A stretch of DNA of 64,000 nt, from positions 248,001 through 312,000 of the forward strand of contig NZ_JANTHZ010000003.1 of assembly GCF_024752355.1 (NCBI RefSeq), written 5' to 3'. Below, in pieces: positions 1 to 7,581 of this stretch. Under the pieces are notes generated by a model. It searched no databases and was not told where the DNA came from. It saw only the letters and a program-made list of their open reading frames with translations. Source of the DNA: Ancylobacter mangrovi. Lineage in GTDB: Bacteria > Pseudomonadota > Alphaproteobacteria > Rhizobiales > Xanthobacteraceae. Each line of letters opens with the position of its first letter. Position 1 is the first letter of the stretch. The translations under genes were made by a program, and so were the position numbers.

Positions 1-13
1 CGACGTTGGACAT
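1..13 (-). CDS. Start of a gene running off the left edge (partial)
   Basis: Only four codons (Met-Ser-Asn-Val) are inside the window. On the minus strand an ATG is preceded at a 5-nt distance by the purine-rich stretch AGAGGGG, a good ribosome binding site. It lies downstream of nikR on the same strand with a NikR-like site in between, so a nickel-uptake gene would fit. The protein itself cannot be identified. Confidence 0.35.
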
Positions 14-71
14 GACAACCCCTCTGGAACGGGCAGGCCGCCTTCGGGGAGCCCCCGGTGCGTACGTCTGC

Positions 72-99
72 GTATGATGAAATGACGCAGTCAGCTTAC
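72..99. promoter_or_regulatory. Candidate NikR operator
   Basis: The known NikR site is GTATGA-N16-TCATAC. Here GTATGA is followed by exactly 16 nt and then GCTTAC, which matches six of six positions in one half and four of six in the other. The site lies between the 3' end of nikR and the start of the gene at the left edge, as expected for nickel-dependent repression of a nickel-uptake gene. Confidence 0.5.
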
Positions 100-116
100 G
101 TTCGACGGGGACGGCG

Positions 117-659
117 TCAATCGTCCTTGTGCGCCTGCGAGGGCAAATCATGCGCCGCGTCATCGTGCGCATGGCCCGCGTGTGCGCGGGCCTGTGCGTC
201 GGCCGGCGCCGGCAGCAGGTGCAGGTGGCCGTAGCGCACGCCGCGCTGGGTCACCACCTCGTCGGCAAGGCTCCGCACCGCGTCGGCGGGGCCGTGCAGC
301 ACCGCGACCTCGAGGCAGGTCTCGTGGTCGAGATGGACATGCAGCGAGGCAACGGCGAGATGATGATGGCCGTGCTGCACCCTGGCGAGGCGGCGCGAGA
401 GGTCGCGCTTCTCGTGGTCGTAGACATAGCTGAGCGTCGCGTGGCAGGGCGCGGCGGGGTCCGCCGGAGGGTCGGCGGGTGCCGGGGCCGCCGCGGGCTC
501 ACCCTCGGCGAGCACAGCGCCCGACAGCGAGGCGCCGGAAAGGGCGGCGCGCAGCGCGTCGCGGACCGCCTCCGAGCGGGTGGAGTAGCCGTGGCGGGCG
601 GCATAGGCGTCGACGGCGGCGAGCAGCGCGTCGTCGATGGTGAGGGTGATCCGCTGCAT
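117..659 (-). CDS. nikR: NikR-type nickel-responsive transcriptional repressor
   Basis: This is a 180-residue ribbon-helix-helix regulator that senses Ni(II) and represses nickel uptake. Residues 1-40 are the DNA-binding domain (MQRITLTIDDALL). The C-terminal domain carries the nickel site: H96, H107, H109 and C115 have the same spacing as H76, H87, H89 and C95 of E. coli NikR, around LHVHLDHETCLEV. The start was placed at the Met that opens the ribbon-helix-helix; an in-frame upstream ATG would add 17 unlikely residues. It is longer than the usual 130-140 residues because of an Ala/Pro linker (about residues 43-72) between the domains and a His-rich tail (about 151-180). It reads toward the left-edge gene. 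Confidence 0.9.
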   Translation of the reverse strand: MQRITLTIDDALLAAVDAYAARHGYSTRSEAVRDALRAALSGASLSGAVLAEGEPAAAPAPADPPADPAAPCHATLSYVYDHEKRDLSRRLARVQHGHHHLAVASLHVHLDHETCLEVAVLHGPADAVRSLADEVVTQRGVRYGHLHLLPAPADAQARAHAGHAHDDAAHDLPSQAHKDD

Positions 660-678
660 GGGCTGCGCCCGCCCGCCG

Positions 679-1341
679 CTACTTGGTGCCGAAGATGCGG
701 TCGCCGGCATCGCCGATGCCGGGCACGATGTAACCGTGGTCGTTGAGGTGGCTGTCGATGGCGGCGGTGTAGACCGGCACGTCGGGATGCGCCTCGTGGA
801 AGGTGGCGAGGCCCTCGGGCGCGGCGATCAGCGAGACGAACTTGATCGACTGGCAGCCGGCCGCCTTGACCTCCGCCACCGCGGCGGCGGCGGAATTGCC
901 GGTCGCCAGCATCGGGTCGAGCACGATCGCGGTGCGCTCGGAAATGTCGCGCGGGAGCTTGAGATAATACTCGACCGCGGCGAGCGAGACCGGGTCGCGG
1001 TAGAGTCCGACATGGCCGACGCGGGCGGCGGGCAGGATCTCCAGCATGCCCTCGAGAATGCCGCCGCCGGCGCGCAGCACCGAGACCAGGCAGAGCTTCT
1101 TTCCCGCCACCACCGGCGCCTGCATGGTGGCGAGCGGGGTCTCGATCTCGATCATTTCCATCGGCATGTCGCGCGTGACCTCATAGGCCATGAGCATGCT
1201 GATCTCGCGCAGCAGCAGGCGGAACTCGTTCGCCGGCGTGCGGGTGCGGCGCATCAGCGTCAGCTTGTGCTGGATCATCGGATGATCGACGACGACGGTG
1301 GAAGGCGGCGTGGTGAGGGTCGGGGCGGAGGGCGCGTTCAT
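679..1341 (-). CDS. upp: Uracil phosphoribosyltransferase
   Basis: This 220-residue enzyme converts uracil and PRPP to UMP. The PRPP-binding loop [13 protein letters not shown] is intact, and the C-terminal uracil-binding segment [17 protein letters not shown] is typical. The start is the ATG before [13 protein letters not shown], because sequence upstream in frame does not resemble the family. In the URC pathway described in the yeast Lachancea kluyveri, this enzyme (Urc6) makes the UMP that Urc1 then acts on. Here it is divergent from the URC1 homologue, so its role is probably catabolic as well as salvage. It sits just upstream of nikR on the same strand with no evident functional link. 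Confidence 0.93.
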   Translation of the reverse strand: MNAPSAPTLTTPPSTVVVDHPMIQHKLTLMRRTRTPANEFRLLLREISMLMAYEVTRDMPMEMIEIETPLATMQAPVVAGKKLCLVSVLRAGGGILEGMLEILPAARVGHVGLYRDPVSLAAVEYYLKLPRDISERTAIVLDPMLATGNSAAAAVAEVKAAGCQSIKFVSLIAAPEGLATFHEAHPDVPVYTAAIDSHLNDHGYIVPGIGDAGDRIFGTK

Positions 1342-1445
1342 CGTCGGCTCGCTCGGGCTCGGGACTGTCGGCGGAAGGGTGGGTGGTCGGCGGTCGCGCC
1401 AGCCTCCCACAGCGTAGCGGAAAGAGCGATTCCCGATACAAGAAA

Positions 1446-1468
1446 CGGACCATCTCGTCCGATTTTTT
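1446..1468 (+). terminator. Small hairpin followed by a T-run in the divergent URC promoter region
   Basis: A 5-bp stem (CGGAC/GTCCG) with a 6-nt loop is followed by A and six Ts on the plus strand. It lies between the divergent starts of upp and the URC1 gene. It could end a short leader transcript ahead of URC1, or simply be part of the AT-rich promoter. The stem is short, so confidence is low. Confidence 0.25.
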
Positions 1469-1473
1469 AACAC

Positions 1474-1497
1474 TTCCGCGCGCAACCTCTTGCGGAA
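1474..1497. promoter_or_regulatory. Inverted repeats between upp and URC1, possible operator
   Basis: TTCCGC and GCGGAA form perfect 6-nt arms separated by 12 nt. Inside them CGCAA-CCTC-TTGCG is a second perfect dyad (1481-1494). The position between two divergent genes suits a shared regulator. No regulator gene is adjacent, so the binding protein is unknown. Confidence 0.3.
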
Positions 1498-1569
1498 CGG
1501 GGGAATTGGCGCTCACATTGAGTGCTTCCCAGCAGCCCGGCACAGGGCCGGACGAGAAGCGAGCCAGTC

Positions 1570-2838
1570 ATGTCCGTCAATGCCAGTGCAGGCGGTCGTT
1601 CCCGCAACCACATCGTCCTCACCTCCCATGGCGCGCCCACCGGCGTCGCCGCCGACGCCCCGACCCTGAACTGGGGCGCCCCGTCCCCGCGCGAGCGCGG
1701 CCCGGTGGTGGCGACGCTGACGGACCCGAAGCGGCGCAACGCCATCGGCACCCATGCGGGCGGCTATTCGGTCTACCGCGCGCTTGCCATCGCCGCCGGC
1801 TCGCTTACCGCCGACTTCCGCGCCGACCTCACCGACACCTCGCCCTCCGACCCGATCGGCCCGCACCCGCAATGGGGCGATCCAGGCAAGATCGTCTCGC
1901 TCGACCCCTACGGCCACATGACCGGGGAGGCGTTCGCCGAGGAGATCGCCGCCGGCATCGACGCGCGGCCGAGCATCGCCATCACCCGCGCCCATATCGA
2001 CATGCCGGAGATCCGCGAGGCGATCCGCGCCGGGCGGCTCGCCATCGACGGCGACATCATCGGCCCCAAGGGCGACGTGCGCGTCACCAAGGCGGCGGTC
2101 GACCCGGTGTGGTACCTGCCGGGCATCGCCGAGCGCTTCGGCGTGGGCGAGGGGGCGCTGCGCCGGGCGCTGTTCGAGCACACGGGCGGCATGTTCCCGG
2201 AGCTGGTGACGCGCGGCGACCTCAAGGTGTTCCTGCCGCCGATCGGGGGCATGACGCTCTATATGTTCGGCGACCCCTCGAAGATCGGCGACGGCGTGAC
2301 CCCGCTCGCCTGCCGGGTGCATGACGAGTGCAACGGCTCGGACGTGTTCTCCTCCGACATCTGCACCTGCCGGCCCTATCTCGCCCACGGCATCGAGATG
2401 TGCGTGGAGATGGCGCAAAAGGGCGGCGTCGGCCTCGTGGTCTACAACCGCAAGGAGGGCCGGGCGCTGGGCGAGGTGACCAAGTTCCTCGTCTACAACG
2501 CCCGCAAGCGCCAGCAGGGCGGCGACCTGCCGGAGACCTATTTCAAGCGCACCGAATGCGTCGCCGGGGTGCAGGACATGCGCTTCCAGGAGCTGATGCC
2601 GGACGTGTTCCACTGGCTCGGCATCTCCCGCATCGACCGCTTCGCCTCGATGAGCGACATGAAGTTCAACGCGCTGGCGCGCGCGGGCATCGAGGTGGTC
2701 GAGCGGGTGCCGATCCCGGACGATCTCATTCCCTCCGATGCGCGGGTCGAGATGGAGGCGAAGGTTTCCGCGGGCTATTACGGCGTCGGATTCCAGAGCC
2801 AATACGACGCGACGCAGGGCCGCGCGCTGAAGGAATAG
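1570..2838 (+). CDS. GTP cyclohydrolase II-like protein of the URC1 family (uracil catabolism)
   Basis: This 422-residue protein has a GTP cyclohydrolase II fold in its second half. The zinc site is visible as C254, C265 and C267 in HDECNGSDVFSSDICTC, followed by GGVGLVVYNRKEGRALGE. The extra N-terminal domain of about 200 residues and the neighbours (uracil phosphoribosyltransferase and DUF1688) mark it as URC1 rather than riboflavin-pathway RibA. In the yeast URC pathway Urc1 acts on the uracil ring at the UMP level, leading to ribosylurea and finally 3-hydroxypropionate. No ribB, ribD or ribE lies nearby. The start ATG precedes SVNASAGG; a further in-frame start lies 48 nt upstream. It is divergent from upp and leads a short plus-strand operon. 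Confidence 0.85.
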   Translation: MSVNASAGGRSRNHIVLTSHGAPTGVAADAPTLNWGAPSPRERGPVVATLTDPKRRNAIGTHAGGYSVYRALAIAAGSLTADFRADLTDTSPSDPIGPHPQWGDPGKIVSLDPYGHMTGEAFAEEIAAGIDARPSIAITRAHIDMPEIREAIRAGRLAIDGDIIGPKGDVRVTKAAVDPVWYLPGIAERFGVGEGALRRALFEHTGGMFPELVTRGDLKVFLPPIGGMTLYMFGDPSKIGDGVTPLACRVHDECNGSDVFSSDICTCRPYLAHGIEMCVEMAQKGGVGLVVYNRKEGRALGEVTKFLVYNARKRQQGGDLPETYFKRTECVAGVQDMRFQELMPDVFHWLGISRIDRFASMSDMKFNALARAGIEVVERVPIPDDLIPSDARVEMEAKVSAGYYGVGFQSQYDATQGRALKE

Positions 2839-2894
2839 GCCCTTGCGCCTCGCCTCCGGCCCCGGTGGTGCGCGCGAGTGCAAGGATGAAAGAG

Positions 2895-3203
2895 ATGGAT
2901 ATGGCCGGCGACGACGACGCGTATGTGTATGACGAGGAAACCGGGGAATGGCGTCCCGCTTCCGAGATGGCGGCCGCGGCGGCCGCGGCCTCCGCGGTAC
3001 GCGACGCCGCCGGCAACGTTCTCTCCGACGGCGATTCCGTGGTCCTCGTCAAGGACCTCAAGGTGAAGGGCGCGGGCCAGACGCTGAAGCAGGGCACCGT
3101 GATCCGCGCCATCCGTCTTACCGACAACCCGGAAGAGATCGACTGCCGCTTCGAGGGCATCAAGGGCCTCGTGCTGCGCACCGAATTCGTACGCAGGCGC
3201 TGA
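2895..3203 (+). CDS. PhnA-domain protein lacking the zinc-ribbon cysteines
   Basis: This protein of about 102 residues ends in the typical PhnA C-terminal domain (SDGDSVVLVKDLKVKGAG, then RLTDNPEEIDCRFEGIKGLV). The family normally has an N-terminal zinc ribbon. Here that part is replaced by an acidic stretch and an Ala run (about residues 27-35), and the only cysteine in the protein is the one in EIDC. Despite the name, PhnA is not a phosphonate-degrading enzyme; its role is unresolved. The start chosen has AAGGA 8 nt upstream; ATGs at 2886 and 2901 are alternatives. It lies between the URC1 and URC4 homologues, 56 nt after the first and 73 nt before the second, so co-transcription is likely. 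Confidence 0.75.
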   Translation: MDMAGDDDAYVYDEETGEWRPASEMAAAAAAASAVRDAAGNVLSDGDSVVLVKDLKVKGAGQTLKQGTVIRAIRLTDNPEEIDCRFEGIKGLVLRTEFVRRR

Positions 3204-3276
3204 CGCCCGCCTGTCAGAACCGTCCGAGCGGGGCCTTCGCAGGCGCGGGCCCGCTTCAGCCAGTCAAGGACGCCGT

Positions 3277-4506
3277 ATGATCCCGCCCGAACTCGCCGCC
3301 CTGCGCTCGCCAGCCGCGGTCCGCTCCCGCTGTCACCTGGTGCTCGACTATGTGCTGGCCGGCCGCTCGGCGCATTTCACCGTCGACGAGGCCGCGCTCG
3401 GCACGGTGGCGGACTATGTCGCCGAGGTGACGCGGCAGGCCTATCCCACGCTCGACATCCCCTATCACAGCCGCTGGCGGCACTTCGACGCCGGCGGGCT
3501 GCAGCGCTGGCCGGCGCTGGAGCAGCGCTTGCCCACGAACGACGCGGCCGAGCGGGCGCGGGTGATGATCGACCTCGCGGTGGTGAGCGTGCTGCTCGAC
3601 GCCGGGGCGGGCGATGCCTGGTACTACCACGAGGAGGCGAGCGGGCTCACCATCGGGCGCTCGGAAGGGCTGGCGGTGGCGAGCCTGCGCATGTTCGAGG
3701 CGGGCGGCTTCTCCTCCGACCCGAAGGTGCCGCTTCGGGCCGATGCGGGCGCGCTGATGCGGATCGACGCCGACACGCTGGCCCGCCACTTCCAGGTGAG
3801 CGAGGCCAAGCCGCCGGTCGGGCTCGAGGGGCGGGTGGCGCTGCTGAACCGGCTCGGCCACGCGCTGGCGACCCGCAGGGACCTGTTCGGCGACGGGGTG
3901 ATCCGCCCGGGCGGGCTGTACGACGCGCTGTTCGACAAGGCGCCGCTCGGCCGGCTGCCGGCGCCGACCATTCTGGAGGCGCTGCTCGACGGGCTGTCGG
4001 CGATCTGGCCGGCGGGGCTGGTGGTGGAGGGCGTCGCGCTCGGCGATGTCGGGCGCCACCCGGGGGTCGAGGTGCCGGACCTGTCGAACCATCTGGTGCC
4101 TTTCCACAAGCTGTCGCAGTGGCTGACCTATTCGCTGCTGGAGCCGTTCGAGGCGGCCGGCTTCGCGGTGACCGACCTCGACGCGCTGACGGCACTGCCG
4201 GAATACCGCAATGGCGGGCTGCTGATCGATCTCGGCGCGATCGTGCCGCGCACGCCGTTGCTGCCCGAGCAGAAGCAGCCGGTCGGCAGCGAGATGGTGG
4301 TGGAATGGCGCGCGCTGACCGTGGCGCTGATGGACCGGCTCGCCGACCCGGTGCGCGAGCGGCTGGGGCTCGACGCCTCGCAGTTCCCGCTGGCGAAGAT
4401 GTTGCAGGGCGGGACCTGGGCCGCGGGCCGGCGCATCGCTGCCGAACGCCGCCCACCGGCCGGCCCACCGCCGATCGCTATCGACGCCGACGGCACGGTG
4501 TTCTAA
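3277..4506 (+). CDS. DUF1688 / URC4-Urg3 family protein (uracil catabolism)
   Basis: This 409-residue protein matches the DUF1688 family, which includes yeast Urc4 and fission yeast Urg3. Recognisable parts are the N-terminal ELAALRSPAAVRSRC, the central PYHSRWRHFDAGG and the C-terminal LLIDLGAIVPRTP. Urc4 is required for uracil breakdown through the URC pathway, and its chemistry is not settled. The gene closes the cluster with uracil phosphoribosyltransferase and URC1. The three together make assignment of the pathway much stronger than any one alone. Confidence 0.85.
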   Translation: MIPPELAALRSPAAVRSRCHLVLDYVLAGRSAHFTVDEAALGTVADYVAEVTRQAYPTLDIPYHSRWRHFDAGGLQRWPALEQRLPTNDAAERARVMIDLAVVSVLLDAGAGDAWYYHEEASGLTIGRSEGLAVASLRMFEAGGFSSDPKVPLRADAGALMRIDADTLARHFQVSEAKPPVGLEGRVALLNRLGHALATRRDLFGDGVIRPGGLYDALFDKAPLGRLPAPTILEALLDGLSAIWPAGLVVEGVALGDVGRHPGVEVPDLSNHLVPFHKLSQWLTYSLLEPFEAAGFAVTDLDALTALPEYRNGGLLIDLGAIVPRTPLLPEQKQPVGSEMVVEWRALTVALMDRLADPVRERLGLDASQFPLAKMLQGGTWAAGRRIAAERRPPAGPPPIAIDADGTVF

Positions 4507-4838
4507 GGATCAGGAGCGGCGGCGGCGCCCGGGTGCCGGGGTCCCGCGACGACAGACGATGCGGGCGTCCATGAGGCAGCCCACAAGCCGGCCCGTGAGC
4601 CCGCCGTTGCGGCGAACCATCCTCGGATTGGATACGATCGAGCTATAGATTGTATCCAGTTTGGGCAGGTGTCGCATACCATGCCTAATCGATGTGCGTT
4701 CGTCCGCCGTTTCGCGCGGCGACGGGCGCCATCCGCCCGCCTTGGCGGGGCTGCCGGCGGCGGAAACCTTGCCCGCCGCCAATTGGCATATCGCTTGCGT
4801 GACGTCCAGGGAACGCCAGGCGGAGCCATGCCCACACC
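4507..4838. other. Intergenic region with one dyad
   Basis: This 332-nt gap separates the URC cluster from an ABC transporter operon. I see no convincing small gene. The only clear structure is the inverted repeat at 4629-4658, listed separately, which probably belongs to the control region of the transporter. Confidence 0.5.
4629..4658. promoter_or_regulatory. Inverted repeat upstream of ABC transporter, GntR-like operator
   Basis: The arms TGGATACGATC and GATTGTATCCA are complementary at ten of eleven positions around an 8-nt centre. TTGGATAC/GTATCCA half-sites resemble GntR-family operators. It lies about 180 nt before the ATPase gene. No regulator gene is adjacent, so it would have to be bound by a regulator encoded elsewhere. 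Confidence 0.4.
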
Positions 4839-5939
4839 ATGACCAGCGGTGCCGACATCGAACTCGTCCAGCTCACCAAGCGCTACGGTCCGGCGCTTGC
4901 GGTCGACGGCGTCACCCTCAAGATCCCCGGCGGCACCTATTGCTGCCTGCTCGGGCCCTCGGGCTGCGGCAAGACGACGACGCTGCGCATGATCGCCGGC
5001 CATGAGAGCGTGAGCGAGGGCGACGTGCGGCTCGGCCCGACGGTGGTCACCGACCTCGCCCCGGCCAAGCGCGGCACGGCGATGATGTTCCAGAGCTACG
5101 CGCTGTTCCCCCATCTCGACACGGTCGACAACGTCGCCTTCAGCCTGAAGATGAAGGGCGTCGACAAGGCGACCCGGCGCGCCAAGGCGATGGAGATGCT
5201 GAAGCTGGTCCACATGGACCACCTCGCCGAGCGTCGTCCGTCCCAGCTCTCCGGCGGCCAGCAGCAGCGCGTGGCGCTGGCGCGCGCGCTGATCACCGAC
5301 CCGCAGGCGCTGCTGCTCGACGAGCCGCTCTCCGCGCTCGACCCGTTCCTGAAGATCCGGGTGCGCCAGGAGCTGAAGCGGCTGCAGCTCCAGCTCGGCA
5401 TCTCCTTCATCCACGTCACCCACAGCCAGGAGGAGGCGATGGCGCTCTCCGACCTGGTGGTGGTGATGAATGGCGGGCGGATCGAGCAGGCGGCGACCCC
5501 GCGCGAGGTGTTCAACCGCCCGGCCACCGCCTTCGTCGCCCGCTTCATGGGCGACCACAACGTCATCGCCGGCCGCGTGACCCGCAAGGATGGCGGGCGC
5601 ATCATGTTCGAGGTGCCCGGCGGGGCGGCCTTCGTGGTGCCGGAAAGCCTGCCGGCCGAGGTCGGCCAGCCGATCGAGATCGCGGTGCGCACCGACCGGG
5701 TGCACATCGCCGATACCGGGGGCATCGCGACCGGCTGCGGGCTGACCGGCCTCGTGCAGAACATCGAGTATCACGGCCAGAAGGTGCAGGTCGCGCTCTC
5801 CGCCCCGGGGGTCGACGAGTTCTCGGTGCAGGTGCCCGAGACCGCCTTTTTCGCCAAGCCCCTGTCCGTCGGCGACGCGGTGCCGCTCGCCTGGACCGCG
5901 GACGACGTCCACATGCTGCACGCGTCGCCGTCCGCCTGA
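4839..5939 (+). CDS. ABC transporter ATP-binding protein, polyamine (PotA) type
   Basis: This 366-residue ATPase drives import by the permeases encoded downstream. Walker A is [10 protein letters not shown] (39-48), the Q-loop region is FQSYALFPH, the signature LSGGQQQR is at 137-144, Walker B ends in LLLDEP (158-163), and the switch histidine is in HVTH. A C-terminal TOBE domain of roughly 100 residues follows, as in PotA and FbpC. It is the first gene of an ATPase, binding protein, permease, permease operon. The substrate class (polyamine, opine or similar cationic compound) follows from the family; the exact substrate is unknown. Confidence 0.9.
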   Translation: MTSGADIELVQLTKRYGPALAVDGVTLKIPGGTYCCLLGPSGCGKTTTLRMIAGHESVSEGDVRLGPTVVTDLAPAKRGTAMMFQSYALFPHLDTVDNVAFSLKMKGVDKATRRAKAMEMLKLVHMDHLAERRPSQLSGGQQQRVALARALITDPQALLLDEPLSALDPFLKIRVRQELKRLQLQLGISFIHVTHSQEEAMALSDLVVVMNGGRIEQAATPREVFNRPATAFVARFMGDHNVIAGRVTRKDGGRIMFEVPGGAAFVVPESLPAEVGQPIEIAVRTDRVHIADTGGIATGCGLTGLVQNIEYHGQKVQVALSAPGVDEFSVQVPETAFFAKPLSVGDAVPLAWTADDVHMLHASPSA

Positions 5940-6000
5940 CCTTACTGCCCAAGGAAACCGCCCGTTCCTCAATCTGCTGCATAACGCTCGGGAGACTTCG

Positions 6001-7350
6001 ATGACCAGGAAGACCACGGATCGCACGGGCGCGGGAAGCGCCACGCCGGGCGCCAAGAGCGCCGGGCCGCAGGCCGCGCGCGGCGCCGGCATCAGCCGCC
6101 GCACCATGCTCAAGGGCGCCGCCGCGCTCGCGGGCGTCGCCAGCGGCTCTGGCGCCGTCACCGGCTTTCCCACCATCTGGGCGCAGAACCCGATCACGCT
6201 GCGCCAGTTCGGCACCGGCGTCTCGAACCTCAACGCCATCGCCGAGAAGTGCAAGGCCGACCTCGGCATCACGCTGCAGATGACGGCGCTCGATTCCGAC
6301 GCCGTGTCGCAGCGCGTGGTGACGCAGCCCAACAGCTTCGACATCGCCGACATCGAATACTGGATCTGCAAGAAGGTGTTCGCCGCCGGCACGCTGCAGC
6401 CGATGGACGTCTCCAAGATCAAGTACTACGACCAGATCGTCCCGATCTTCACCACCGGCAAGCTGACGCCGGAATCGACGATCGCCCAGGGCACCGCGCC
6501 GAACACGGTCGGCTTCGTCGAAGGGCCGGATTCGAAGACCTTCGCCTCGGCGCCGACCCAGTGGATGACGCTGATCCCGACCATCTACAACGCCGACACG
6601 CTGGGCATCCGCCCCGACCTCGTCGGCCGCCCGATCAAGAACTGGAAGGACATCCTGGACCCGGCCTTCAAGGGCAAGACCTCGATCCTGAACATCCCGT
6701 CCATCGGCATCATGGACGCGGCGATGATCTGCGAGAGCGCCGGGCTGATCAAATATGCCGACAAGGGCAACATGACCAAGAAGGAGATCGACTTCACCAT
6801 CGATTTCCTCATCAAGACCAAGAAGGACGGCCAATTCCGCGCCTTCTGGAAGACCTTCGACGAGAGCGTCAACCTGATGGCCTCGGGCGAGGTGGTGATC
6901 CAGTCCATGTGGTCGCCGGCGGTGGCGGCGGTGCGCTCGAAGGGCATCCCCTGCGTCTACCAGCCGCTCGAAGAGGGCTACCGCGCCTGGGGCGGCGGCC
7001 TCGGCATGGCCAAGCACCTGAAGGGCGCGCAGCTCGACGCGGCCTACGAGTACATCAACTGGTACCTGTCCGGCTGGGTCGGCGCCTATCTCAACCGGCA
7101 GGGCTACTATTCGGCCGTGCTCTCCACCGCCGAGAAGAACATGACGCCGGACGAGTGGGCGTTCTGGATGCTGGGCAAGCCGGCCAAGGCCGACATCCTC
7201 TCGCCGGAAGGCAAGGTGATGTACACGGCCGGCGCGATCCGCGACGGCGGCTCCTTCCAGGAGCGCATGGGCGCGGTCGCCTGCTGGAATTCGGTGATGG
7301 ACGAGGACCGCTACATGGTCCGTCGCTGGAACGAGTTCATCGCCGCCTGA
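6001..7350 (+). CDS. ABC transporter substrate-binding protein, PotD/extracellular family 1, Tat-exported
   Basis: This 449-residue periplasmic binding protein has a long N-terminus with the twin-arginine motif SRRTMLKGAAALAG (Arg33-Arg34), so it is probably exported folded through Tat. The mature part begins near ITLRQFGTGVSNLNAIAEK and resembles spermidine/putrescine-binding proteins. It lies 61 nt after the ATPase gene. A 231-nt spacer with a strong hairpin separates it from the permease genes, which would allow excess binding protein over membrane subunits. The ligand is not identifiable from sequence alone. Confidence 0.85.
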   Translation: MTRKTTDRTGAGSATPGAKSAGPQAARGAGISRRTMLKGAAALAGVASGSGAVTGFPTIWAQNPITLRQFGTGVSNLNAIAEKCKADLGITLQMTALDSDAVSQRVVTQPNSFDIADIEYWICKKVFAAGTLQPMDVSKIKYYDQIVPIFTTGKLTPESTIAQGTAPNTVGFVEGPDSKTFASAPTQWMTLIPTIYNADTLGIRPDLVGRPIKNWKDILDPAFKGKTSILNIPSIGIMDAAMICESAGLIKYADKGNMTKKEIDFTIDFLIKTKKDGQFRAFWKTFDESVNLMASGEVVIQSMWSPAVAAVRSKGIPCVYQPLEEGYRAWGGGLGMAKHLKGAQLDAAYEYINWYLSGWVGAYLNRQGYYSAVLSTAEKNMTPDEWAFWMLGKPAKADILSPEGKVMYTAGAIRDGGSFQERMGAVACWNSVMDEDRYMVRRWNEFIAA

Positions 7351-7369
7351 CGCGGCGGCTGACGGCTCT

Positions 7370-7445
7370 CCTGCCGGGAGGGGGGCGGGCGAGGGTTTCG
7401 GAGCCGGGGGCGCCGGTGCCCCTCGCCCCATCCCTCTCCCGGCGG
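7370..7445. repeat. Large imperfect palindrome (REP-like) between binding-protein and permease genes
   Basis: Two 26-nt arms (7370-7395 and 7420-7445) are complementary with few mismatches around a 24-nt loop. The core reads GCCGGGAG...CTCTCCCGGC. This can fold into a stable mRNA hairpin after the binding-protein gene and could protect that part of the transcript or dampen expression downstream. A shorter hairpin with similar bases occurs at 25989-26009, which suggests a dispersed element. Confidence 0.5.
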
Positions 7446-7581
7446 GGCGGTGCCCTCCATCAGGTGCCGCCCGATACGCCTTCGCCAACTCCGCGACTCG
7501 CCCGATACGTCACTCGCCGAGACTTCGCCCCACGCCTCTCGCCGGGCTTCCCACGCGCAGGCCCCGACCCGGAAACGCCGC

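Noticed and set aside
1570..2838. RibA (riboflavin synthesis) as the identity of the GTP cyclohydrolase II-like protein
   Set aside because: The extra N-terminal domain, the uracil phosphoribosyltransferase and DUF1688 neighbours and the lack of riboflavin genes fit URC1 better.
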